Below are positions 1 to 12,400 of a DNA stretch of 64,000 nt, one piece after another. This DNA comes from Dallia pectoralis (taxonomy: Eukaryota; Chordata; Actinopteri; Esociformes; Umbridae). The stretch lies in assembly GCA_029465975.1 (NCBI GenBank), contig CM055760.1, positions 6,189,813-6,253,812 on the forward strand. The letters are read 5' to 3'. The notes beneath the pieces were generated by a model, which was not told where the DNA came from, did no database searches, and saw only the letters and a program-made list of their open reading frames with translations. A program made the translations under genes and the position numbers. Position 1 is the stretch's first letter. Each line of letters opens with the position of its first letter.

Positions 1-780
1 CCTCCTCTCTTCTCTTTCTCACCCCTCTCCTCCTCCCACCTCTCTTTCTCCCACCTCTCCTCCTCTCTTTCTCCCCCTCTTTCTCCCTCCTCTCTTTCTC
101 CCCCTCTCCTTCTCCCCCCTCTCTTTCTCCCACCTCTCCTTCTCCCTCCTCTCTTTCTCCCCCTCTCCTCCTCCCACCTCTCTTTCTCCCACCTCTCCTC
201 CTCCCCCCTCTCTTTCTCCCCCCTCTCCTTCTCCCACCTCTCTTTCTCCCCCCTCTCCCCCTCCCTCCTCTCTTTCTCCCCCCTCTCCTCCTCCCCCTCT
301 TTCTCCCACCTCTCCTCCTCCCCCCTCTTTTTCTCCCACCTTTCTTTCTCCCACCTTTCTTTCTCCCCCCTCTCCTTCTCCCACCTCTCCTCCTCCCACC
401 TCTCTTTCTCCCCCTCTCCTCCTCCCCCTCTCTTTCTCCCCCTCTCCTCCTCCCCCTCTCCTCCCCCTCTCTTTCTCCCCCTCTCCTCCTCCCCCCTCTC
501 TTTCTCCCACCTCTCCTCCTCCCCCTCTCTTTCTCCCCCTCTCCTCCTCCCCCTCTCTTTCTCCCCTCTCTCCTCCTCCCACCTCTCTTTCTCTCCCTCT
601 CCTCCTCCCACCTCTCCTCCTCCAACCTCTCTTTCTCCCCCTCTCTTTCTCCCCCTCTCTTTCTCCCCCTCTCCTTCTCCCTCCTCTCTTTCTCCCACCT
701 CTCCTCCTCCCCCCTCTCTTTCTCCCCCCTCTCCTCCTCCCACCTCTCTTTCTCCCACCTCTGCCCCACCTCTTTCTCGC
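1..780. repeat. Pyrimidine-rich minisatellite, units of about 25 bp
   Basis: The plus strand is almost purely C and T and alternates short blocks such as TCTCTTTCTCCC, ACCTCTCC and TCCTCCCC in irregular units of about 24 to 27 bp. On the minus strand this is a long G/A run encoding only Arg, Gly, Glu and Lys, so the long open frame there is a by-product of composition. It probably lies in an intron of adamts6 beyond its seventh coding exon. The strand asymmetry (homopurine/homopyrimidine, near mirror symmetry) is of the kind that can form triplex DNA; that is inference. Confidence 0.9.
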
Positions 781-1596
781 CATCTCCCTCTTGCACCTCG
801 CATCTCTCAGGTTACTAGGTTCAGTCTATTAAATCAGTCACAGCTCCCATCACATAGGCACAACATGCCGAACCTGGACTCCAGGGGAACAGGAACCCAG
901 TGTTTCCTCTAAGTACCACACAGGGAGGGAAAAGTGTGCCATGAGAAATAGAAATATCCCCATTATATCAGCTATTCCAGTAGGAGGACACAGTTAAGTG
1001 CACTTAGAGGTTACCACGCCTGTACCCTGGCCTGTGCCTAACCCACAGAAATGGATAGAGGGCTTTACTTGGATGCAATTCCTTTAGCGTGGATATTGCT
1101 ATTTTGGGCTTCTGCGATTTTAACAGAGTTACTTCTACAGATGGGCCTGTCAATGGGTTAACCCCGTGTGTGCCCAGGTCCTGCAGCCCGACAATACAGC
1201 CAGCCTGCAGTCCATGTCCGGTTACCTTGCCAGCTTGGTCCATTTAACCCGCCGTCGGGCAACAGTGATGATTAGGGGCTGGATATGACAACGGACTCTT
1301 TCAGAAAGTTCCAAAATAATACAAAGAAAATATAACGTGTCATCAGACAAGCATGCCTTCAGTAAAATCGTGTCAGAGGGTTTTATTTGAGATGGCAGAT
1401 GAGCCACCTGCGAAACATCCTCAACTACATCTGGCTATCTGATATGTATTTTATTTAAGCGGTGGCAGCAGTGGTGCTGGTTGTGACATAGTTCCTGGCC
1501 AAACAGACGTATGCTACGACAGAGGTGTTCGGGAGGAACATTTAAAAACTGTGCGAGGCAACACAGATATGTACAAAGGCTATCCAGGTACAGAAG
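781..1596. other. Non-coding stretch, probably adamts6 intron
   Basis: Unique-looking sequence between two arrays. Short open frames here have no recognisable protein similarity and no matching splice sites. I see no exon of adamts6, so the exon with the zinc-binding HExxH motif must lie outside the window. Confidence 0.6.
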
Positions 1597-2010
1597 GACA
1601 GCAGACAGCAGACAGCAGATAGCAGATAGCCGGCAGCAGACAGCAGATAGCAGACAGCAGATAGCAGACAGCAGACAGCAGGCAGCAGACAGCAGATAGC
1701 AGACAGCAGACAGCAGACAGCAGATAGCAGACAGCAGATAGCAGATAGCAGATAGCAGATAGCAGATAGCAGATAGCAGACAGCCGGCAGCAGACAGAAG
1801 GCAGCAGACAGCAGGCAGCAGACAGCACATAGCACATAGCAGACTGCACATAGCAGACAGCAGACAGCACATAGCAGACAGCAGACAGCAGACAGCACAT
1901 AGCACATAGCAGACTGCAGATAGCAGACAGCCGGCAGCAGACAGCAGATAGCAGATAGCAGACAGCAGACAGCACATAGCAGACAGCACATAGCAGACAG
2001 CAGACAGCAC
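1597..2010. repeat. Heptamer tandem array (AGCAGAC / AGCAGAT), about 59 copies
   Basis: Units of 7 bp: AGCAGAC and AGCAGAT dominate, with AGCACAT and AGCCGGC variants. As 7 is not a multiple of 3, every three units make a 21-nt cycle, which explains the three open frames on the minus strand. The array ends about 4 nt short of the 5' splice site of adamts6 coding exon 7, so on the transcribed strand the intron starts GTGAGTGCTGTCTGCTG and runs straight into CTGTCTG/CTATCTG repeats. Confidence 0.95.
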
Positions 2011-2014
2011 TCAC

Positions 2015-3646
2015 CTAGAGTCCCACAGGGCTTGTTCTTGTAGGTGCAGATGTCGTACCTGAGAGAGAGAAAGAAATAAGTGAAACATAACTCTTCTGTA
2101 TCTGCTCTTTTCTATTCAGTTCATTCTATTCTATTTTTCAGACCCTCAGCATTTATTGCGTCGACCTGCATTGTTTGCCGGTAGTGGCATGATTGCATCA
2201 AGTCTTTGAACCGATTAGTGACATCATGAAGGTGTCTCAAGACGTCAACTAGCCAACACAAACAGGCAGGCAGGCAGGCAGACAGGAAGACAGACGAACA
2301 GGCAGACACGAAGCAACACTCGGACGTCCGTATATATACGTATATATAGCAAAATGCAGAGAGGTATTTGAAGACAATCCATTAAATCTAGATCAGACAG
2401 GACACTTGACTGGGGAAAAGATTCATCTTTCAGCATGACAACGACCCAAAGTGCACAGCCAAGACAAATGGAATAATGGAGTGTCTTCAGGACAGGTCTG
2501 TGAATGTCCTTAAGTGGCCGGGCCAAAGCCCGACCCAATTGAAAACCTGCGGGGAGATCCGGAGCTCCCGGTTCAATGTTGCTCCGGATGCAATCTGACA
2601 GAGATCGAGAGGATCTACAAGGAAGGATGAGAACAACCGCACAAATCCAGGTGCAAAACCGGTCCAGGCAGGAAGTCTCGCGGCTTCTGTTGTACCCAGG
2701 TCTCATTACCATACATGTTCAAAATGCCTGTCTGTGTTCGTGGTCGTCTCTCTGTTCTTCTGTCTATCTGCTATTTGTCTGCCTGCCTCCCTGCACATGA
2801 CTGTCCATATATTTGTCTGTCTGTCTGCCATATGCAATACTAATCCAGCACAGGCACAAATGTCCATATAGTCATCCTCAATGCTTTACAGAGCACATCA
2901 TGCATTTACAACGACTGATACGATCATTACTAAAACGTTAAATGTATTGAACAAAAAACAAGGACACTGCAAATGTCATAGTGGTTTCGGCTCCCTCCCT
3001 CCCTACATCCCTCCCTACCTACCTCCCTCCCTACCTACCTACCTACCTACCTCCCTCCCTCCCTACCTACCTACCTACCTACCTACCTACCTACCTCCCT
3101 CCCTCCCTCCCTACCTACCTACCTACCTACCTCCCTCCCTCCCTCCCTCCCTCCCTACCTACCTACCTACCTACCTACCACCCTCCCTACCTCCCTCCCT
3201 CCCTCCCTACCTCCCTACCTACCTCCCTCCCTCCCCTACCTACCTACCTACCTACCTACCTACCTCCCTCCCTCCCTCCCTACCTACCTACCTACCTACC
3301 TACCTACCTACCTCCCTCCCTCCCTACCTACCTACCTACCTACCTACCTACCTACCTCCCTCCCTTCGCTCCCTCTCCTCTCTTCCTTCTGACCCCCCAC
3401 CTGGGTGGAAGGGCTCCAAGCTCATGAGCTGCGGTCTGTGAGATCACTAGGAGGCGATCACTAGGAGGAGATCACTAGGAGGAGATCACTAGGAGGAGAT
3501 CACTAGGAGGAGATCACTAGGAGGAGATCACTAGGAGGAGATCACTAGACATGGACCGCACATAACCTCACAAAAGTGTAATCACTCTGTCTGAGAAGTG
3601 TCTCCTCACCTCATAATGATTCCACAGAAAAGAGAGAGAGAAAGAG

Positions 3647-3697
<51 letters not shown>

Positions 3698-5909
3698 CAG
3701 AGAGAGAGCGAGAGACAGAGAGAGAGGGAGAGAGGGAGAGAGGGAGAGAGAGAGAGAGAGACAGAGAGACAGAGAGAGACAGAGAGACGGAGAGAGGGAG
3801 AGAGAGAGAGAGAGACAGAGAGAGAGAGAGCAAGAGAGAGAGAAGGAGTAGACGAAGAGTCGATGAAGAGCCGGCGAGCGAAGGAGAATTTGTGAAGAAC
3901 AAGACACCCAAACAGCCTCCGTTCCCCTTCTAGGAGAGCGTCTCCTCCCTATGTTCCCGACAGACCGGAACCACAGCACAACCACACGAGACCAACCGCG
4001 TCCGACCACATCCCCAGTCTACAACTGCCCGTGTGACATCATGGCCGCGGTGACCTCGGCGTGCCCTCCGCGGGTTGCACCGCCCCCACACATGGCACGC
4101 TTCGAAGTTTATTTCATTTGCCGTTCGTTTAACCTTTATTTTAAGAACCCTTTCTTATTTACGACGACGGCCTGGCTGAGAGTTGAGTTTGGGAGTACGA
4201 AACACAACTCACGCGCTGTTATCAGAAGACAGCCCGGTATACTTCATGACCGTGAGTCTCCACGAGAACACGGAGATGGATATGGCCGTTAGAGAGTTAC
4301 CTCCCCCTGTCCAAATCACGGAACCAGGGATACAGGAGAACTGTGTCAGACCGCCTGGCCTGGGGCTTCCCTCATTAAAATTACTCATCGTCACTCATGG
4401 AAAACTTTCTTCAACCTGTTATCTTCTCCCGGGATATCGTTAGCCTTAAAAGTAATCGCCGGACGCTCGGAGGAAACTTGTGATTTGCTGACGTGAGCAG
4501 ACTCACCGAGGCCTCGGTTTCTCCTATTTTGGTGGCAATGTGGGAATGTTCTAGCAGACACGGTGGTTAATGACAGCTTTCTGGGTCCATCATTACGTAT
4601 TTATACTCCGTTTAATGTTAGCATCCGTTAGCTCAGCTCCTACACACATCGTGTTGTTCCATCATACTTAGACTAACACTCTGTTTAACTCTGTCTCTCT
4701 CTTTCTGTCTCTCTATTTCTCTGTCTCTTTTTAATTTGGCACTGTCTTTCTGTCTGTCTTTCCCTCTGTGTCTGTTTCCCTCTCTTTTATTTAAAAATGA
4801 GACGTTGTCCTCGGTCTATATCGCAAAGACAAAGTCACTGAACGTTACGAGACTCAGCAAGCAGCATGTGTATATATATACACAACACAATGCTACAGTG
4901 AAAGCATAGCAGTTGGTGTTGGATTTAGCATCAGGCTGACGCTGTAAAACCCTGTAGCGACAAGAAGCTGAGGTGAGTTAGACTTGGTATCACAGACTGT
5001 TCCCTAGAAGGCAGAGGTGATGTGTGTTTGGCAGTACAGACCAGTCTTTCGATATTTACCGGTAATGACAACGGCTAATGACAACACTGGCTCAAACGTC
5101 TGTCTGTCACAGGTCAATTAGCACAGGTCTATTAGCCCAGGTCAATTAGCACAGGTCTATTAGCACAGGTCTATTAGCACAGGTCAATTAGTGAACCTCC
5201 TTGCTTATGTCTATTAGCGAAACGGTCACATGGGCAGAGTCGAAAGCAGGGCAACACTAGTTCAACCCTGTTGCAGACAAAACAAATGAGCAATACGCAC
5301 GATAGTTGCTAGGCTGCGTAGCCAAAACAGCATTGGGCAACAATGATGCAGCATGTGATTACAGGGATTCTGCGGCAACACGATTAAAGAGCACGTTTTC
5401 CTGTTCACAGCAGCTTTGAGCGGAATCGACACTTATAGGAAGAGAACCATTCATAGATAAAAATGCGGACTGGTTGTTTGATTAAAAGCCGCTGGTTCAA
5501 ATCCCCAATGTGAAAAATTTGCGGCCCGTGAGCAAGGCACTTTACCCTAATTGCTCCTGTAAGTTGCTTCGGACTGAAGATGGTCTGTTGAGAGAATTCA
5601 AATGTAAAACATCTACAGTATTTCCAGTAAAAAGCAGGTGTAGCACATTGTCAGAAGGTAGGAGAACTTCTCAACTGCTAAATGTTTTAAGTAAGCACTG
5701 AGTCAACTCATGTTGACTAAACATTTATTTAGATGACTGATTGGACAACGAGACTTCAATGTATAATGAGTCATTCACGGCCCAGTGAGAGGTTATTGTC
5801 AAATAAGTTCTCTAAATAAACAAGTTACCTAAATACGTGTTTGGTCAAAATGAGTAACAGTAAATAATTACACGGCTATATCATTGGAATAACAGTTGGA
5901 GCATGTGTG

Positions 5910-5940
<31 letters not shown>

Positions 5941-5959
5941 ATGCATGTGTGTGTGTGTA

Positions 5960-6013
<54 letters not shown>

Positions 6014-6032
6014 TGTATGCATGTGTGTATGC

Positions 6033-6069
<37 letters not shown>

Positions 6070-6080
6070 CATGTGTGTGT

Positions 6081-6123
<43 letters not shown>

Positions 6124-6154
6124 CATGTGTGTGTGTGTATGTGTGTGTGTATGC

Positions 6155-6208
<54 letters not shown>

Positions 6209-6222
6209 GTGTGTATGTGTGT

Positions 6223-6274
<52 letters not shown>

Positions 6275-6345
6275 ATGTGTGTGTATGCATGTGTGTATGC
6301 GTATGTGTGTATGCATGTGTGTATGCGTATGTGTGTGTGTGTGTA

Positions 6346-6383
<38 letters not shown>

Positions 6384-6414
6384 CATGTGTGTGTGTGTAT
6401 GTGTGTGTGTATGC

Positions 6415-6460
<46 letters not shown>

Positions 6461-9400
6461 GTGTATGCATATATGTGTGTATGTGTGTGTGTGTGAGTAT
6501 TTACCGTGTGATGAGGACAGCGTTGTCATGATGTGCCATGCCGTTCTCCGGAATGCTGTTCTTGTCTCCTTGGTGACTGAGGATGGACTTCTGCCACTTA
6601 CAGAAGCTGTCTAGAGACTTGTCGGCATGGTGATTGATCTCCAGGTTGGGCTGGATAGAATGTGCACATGTTAAAACAACCCAACCTGAAGACAGACCCT
6701 GGATCAGTCTGATGCCAGCACTTTGTCAGGAACACACACTGACATTTGCACATATCCAGAGCAGATTAATGTCACTGAAGCATTGACTTCTATTTCTAAT
6801 AAACTTCCGTTCATGATTTCTGTCTAAAGCACGGCAATTCAATTGCAGTGCAGCGAACACCTTTGGTTTGGGTTTCTACCAGCCAAGTAAATTCGATGTA
6901 TCTGGTGTCTCGGGTCTGCATTACTATGTTAAAAAGAAACGGATGAAAGCCGCAAGTGTTTCCCAAGGACAGGAATTGCGTAAGCCAGGTCTAAAGCCAG
7001 AGTTGGCCTACCGTCGTCAAAAGAATCTGTTAAAAACGACCTTGCGCGAACCAATAAAAGCATCTCCACCATCTGACAACGTTACGACACACTCGTAAAA
7101 GAAAAAAATCCATATTATATTTTTTCATATCGATGTACTGTATTCGTATTACATTCGACATTAGTATAACACATGTGGTCATAAAACTGAGCCTGTGTGA
7201 AGACGTACTCATCCCCGCTGGCGTCTGTCCTGCACAGACAGACACCCGACATGACCGATCAATCTGTTTCTACCATCAAACCTACACATTGTTTAGATTG
7301 TATGTACAAACGTCTGAGCTCATCTTCACCGGAGATCCTTTTATCTGCAGCGGTGGCCGGCATATGGGAGACACCAAACTCCGCACCCCATTCACTACGC
7401 CCTCTAACCCCTGTCTCCTATCCTCTTCTGGACGCTCCTCTCCCCTCCTCCTCTCACTTCTCTCCCAGCGGCTTGGATCATTGCCTTTAATAAGTAGCAA
7501 ACTCTATAACAGAGACAGAGAAGAAACTGTGAAGCACTGACAGAGAGCGTACTCACCTGGTCCTCTGTCAGCACGATCAACCTGGTCACAATAATGTTCA
7601 CAACGTTTCCTAGGCTGGCATCACGGTAAAGTTTGGCAACCTGACCTCCAGAAAAGAAGAAAATACACAAAGTCAGACCAGTTGTGTCCCGGTGCTTTTG
7701 TCACACGTTCCGTGTGCATGAGAGAACCTAGAAGCACACCTTAAGCTCACGCAACCAGGTGATATCTGTTCTCGGCAAGACAGAACATTCTGTTAGTATG
7801 TCAATGAAAAGCGAAACACCATCCGAAGAAAGAAATACTTCCAGTACTCAGCATTGGCCTGTTTCCAATATCCATGGGCTAAAACAGCATCAGATCTGTT
7901 GCCTCCAATCCCTCGTCTGTATGGACGGGACAGTTTAAAGTAAGACCTAACTACTTTCACCTATCAAGTGAATACTAAAGTATGCCACGTCACACCGTCA
8001 AGGTGAAGCCATTTTGGGACAGATACAAATTCTATTATCAGGACTTTCCTCAGGGGAAAATGCCTGACGAAGCAAAAAGCAGGATTAAACTTACAATATT
8101 CATCACAGAGAGGATGTAGTGCTCGATGTCTTGGCGTCCGTGGTAACCGACCATCATCTTGTCAGCTACCACCAGGGTCTCTACGAATCGCTCCGTGCTG
8201 ACCGAGCGCCTCCGTCTGGGGCCGCTGCCGGGCAGGGCGTCGCCGGCCTCGGGCCCCGGTGAGGAGGAGGATGAAGAGGAGGATGGATAGGAGGTCGCGG
8301 GGGAGGGAGAGGAGGATGTCGAAGACATTGGGAAAGAAGAACTTTGTTGGCAGGGGCTCTCGCCTTTTGTGAGGTCTGTGAATGAACACAGAGAAGGTCA
8401 TTTATAACAGGGGGGGGGAAACACATTATCAACTGAGGAAAGTGGACAACATGCAATGAAAAACAACTCGAGTGGTTACGCAATGGTTTATCTAAAGATC
8501 GTGTTAATGGGATGTGGTAACTTAAAAAACAACAGATTACACATGCCCGGGAAGACTAAACCGCCGATGATGATTCGATAACCGAACCATCGACTCGACG
8601 TTTATTAATCGAATACAGACAATACACACAAAAAAACACAAGCCACTGAACAGAAATGCAGTGAAACGATTGGACGTGAATCCTTCGCAGAGGCGTGACC
8701 GGACCAGAGATTAGATAGCGGGAGATTGTCAGTCAGTCAGACACACGTTGGGGAATCTGGCCCTTTGAACCTTACAGCTGAGGGCTTCCTTTCATTATGA
8801 CCCAGATGCTCTAGGGAAGGCTATGGCGTAGAACGTGCCCAGGCAAGTCCGCTTCCTGCCAATGACAGCCTGTTCGCTGTTACTTATAAGGTCCTGGCCC
8901 AAATACCTACACATCCACCTGGTTCCCCTCAGATGCTGATCCCATGTCACGGCTCTTAGGCGAGACAGAGAATTCTGCTTAAATGCACGTCCAAAGGAAT
9001 TCAGTTGCTCTGGCTGCTATGGTTCAATAGTGCCTAGTCACAGATTACAAGGCCTTTTTATGATGGGGCCCTGGTGTTTGGACCCAGCTGAGAAGAGGCC
9101 TACACAGGCCAGCCGTACACCAGCGTGGGCCTAGAACCAAACCAGCACTTCTTCCTGCTTGCTAAATATAGCAGCCGGTAAACAGTCAGTCACTCAGACC
9201 AGGAGACAGGGGAGGCGTGAGAGGAAACGAGAGGAAAGGGAGTAAGAGAGGAAAGTGTAGGGGAGGCGAGGAGATAAAAGGAAAGGAGTTTGAGATGCGG
9301 CTGTATCACCAACCTGAGATGCCACAGCTGGGTTGCTGCTGAGACGAGAGAATGGAGGACTTTTTATAAATAACATGCTGCTGTCCTTCGCCCTGGTCCC

Positions 9401-12400
9401 ACGGGCTGGAAGTCCTGGACGATATGTTCTTTAATGGCTCTATTAAATACTGCTCTTCTTCTGTTGTAATTACACCATGCTTGTTGAGAAACGAGAACAT
9501 TGAGAGAGACATAAGCAAAATTTGGCAAACAACAACCCCTATACAACCACTATACAACCACTATACAGCCCCAATACAGCTCCTATATAACCCCTATAAA
9601 ACACCAATACAGCCCCAATATAACCACTATAAAACACCAATACAGCCCCAATACAGCCCCAATATAACCACTATAAAACACCAATACAGCCACTATACAG
9701 CCCCAATATAACCACTATAAAACACCAATACAGCCACTATACAGCCCCAATATAACCACTATAAAACACCAATACAGCCACAATACAGCTCCAATATAAC
9801 CACTATAAAACACCAATACAGCCACTATACAGCCCCAATATAACCACTATAAAACACCAATACAGCCCCAATACAGCCCCTATATAACCACTATAAAACA
9901 CCAATACAGCCCCAATACAGCCCCAATATAACCACTATAAAACACCAATACAGCCACTATACAGCCCCAATATAACCACTATAAAACACCAATACAGCCC
10001 CAATACAGCCCCAATATAACCACTATAAAACACCAATACAGCCACTATACAGCCCCAATATAACCACTATAAAACACCAATACAGCCCCAATATAACCAC
10101 TATAAAACATCAATACAGCCCCAATACAGCCCCAATATAACCACTATAAAACACCAATACAGCCCCAATACAGCCCCAATATAACCACTATAAAACACCA
10201 ATACAGCCCCTATACAGCCCCTATACAACCACTATACAACCACTATACAGCCCCAATACAGCTCCTATATAACCCCTATAAAACACCAATACAGCCCCAA
10301 TATAACCACTATAAAACACCAATACAGCCCCAATACAGCCCCAATATAACCACTATAAAACACCAATACAGCCCCAATACAGCCCCAATATAACCACTAT
10401 AAAACACCAATACAGCCCCAATACAGCCCCTATACAACCACTATAAAACACCAATACAGCCCCAATACAGCTCCAATATAACCCTATAAAACACCAATAC
10501 AGCCCCAATATAACCACTATAAAACACCAATACAGCCCCAATACAGCCCCAATATAACCACTATAAAACACCAATACAGCCCCAATACAGCCCCAATATA
10601 ACCACTATAAAACACCAATACAGCCACTATACAGCCCCTATACAACCACTATACAGCCCCAATACAGCTCCTATATAACCCCTATAAAACACCAATACAG
10701 CCCCAATACAGCTCCTATATAACCCCTATAAAACACCAATACAGCCCCAATACAGCCCCAATATAACCACTATAAAACACCAATACAGCCACTATACAGC
10801 CCCAATATAACCACTATAAAACACCAATACAGCCCCAATACAGCCCCTATACAACCACTATAAAACATCAATACAGCCACAATACAGCTCCTATATAACC
10901 ACTATAAAACACCAATACAGCCCCAATACAGCTCCTATATAACCCCTATAAAACACCAATACAGCCACTATACAGCCCCAATATAACCACTATAAAACAC
11001 CAATACAGCCCCAATACAGCCCCTATACAACCACTATAAAACATCAATACAGCCACAATACAGCCCCTATATAACCACTATAAAACACCAATACAGCCAC
11101 TATACAGCCCCAATATAACCACTATACAGCCCCAATACAGCCCCAATACAACCACTATACAGCCCCAATACAACCCCAATACAGCCCCAATACAGCCCCA
11201 ATACAACCACTATACAGCCCCAATACAACCACTATACAGCCCCAATACAAACACTATAAAGCCCCTATGTAACCACTATACAGCCCCAATACAGCCCCAA
11301 TACTTCTCCAATACAGCCCCAATACAGCCCCAATACTTCTCCAATACAGCCCCAATACATCCACTATGCAGCTCCAATACAGTGATCTATGTATGCAGTT
11401 TAAATACAACATTTGGCAAATAACTACTACTGATTTTAATTATAGTCATCAGCATATTGACTATACACAACAATGTATATATATAATATAATATAATGAC
11501 TGGTACCCTCAAGCAGGGATAAATGGCTAATAGTGTGTTCTAGCCTGAGTCACATAACATTACTGACGGCACATAAAGCATCACATTTACGCTCTGCTTT
11601 ACGAGTCGCACTGCAGTCAGACGCAAAAACACACCACAAAAACAGACCAAACTACACAGCTCTCTGCCCTAGAACACCCCGTTTTGTACATAAATTAAAA
11701 AATAACTTCTGAATGTGTTTATAAAAAACATTGGCACGCTGCAACAATCCGTAAAAACACACATCAAAGCCAATTAACCGAATATTACATCCTGGCACAC
11801 GTAGACAAGAAACCCATATTTGATAAAAGCAGAGTGCGATGTCAAGATATGAAGTATGTCTGGCAACTTAAGAGACGAAACTACAGATTCTTTCCAGTTT
11901 TGTCCATTTTTGGTCATATTTAAGCGGTACGAGGCGAAACAGACCTAATACTAATTCAATTCATGATGATGGAGCTGTGTGGCTGCCAGTACGTTTGTCC
12001 GCTACAAAGGAAATACATGTTTTTCTCCACATGATTGCAATTGGCACAGGAGAGCAGGGCTTTCTCCTTGTTCCGAGACTTTTCAAAATAAAGTAGTTTT
12101 TCCAAATGCTCATAAGTCGGTCAGTCTGAGATCAAGTGCTTGAGGACCAATACCTTGGCTGAGATAAGCAGCTTTATTAAAGCACATAGAAAGCTGCACA
12201 TTTGTCTCTGTTTGGTGACTGGTGTTCTCAAGCCCAACTGTACATCACCTAGTCTAGCCTCTAACTTCCAAAGAAACACTCATCAGATTAGTCGCTGTTC
12301 AAGGCTGTTTGAAGCTACTACAAAATAGCTAAACACTTTTGACCCAAAATACATGCCTCAAGGTTTGGTTTGGGGCTAGGGGGTCATTTTAAACTGGGAA

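Noticed and set aside
19..783. 254-codon Arg/Gly/Glu open frame on the minus strand
   Set aside because: Pure translation of a G/A-rich tandem array; no unique sequence, no splice support.
5868..6614. Several frames of 80 to 235 codons rich in His/Thr or Cys/Val
   Set aside because: They are readings of a (TG)n array on both strands.
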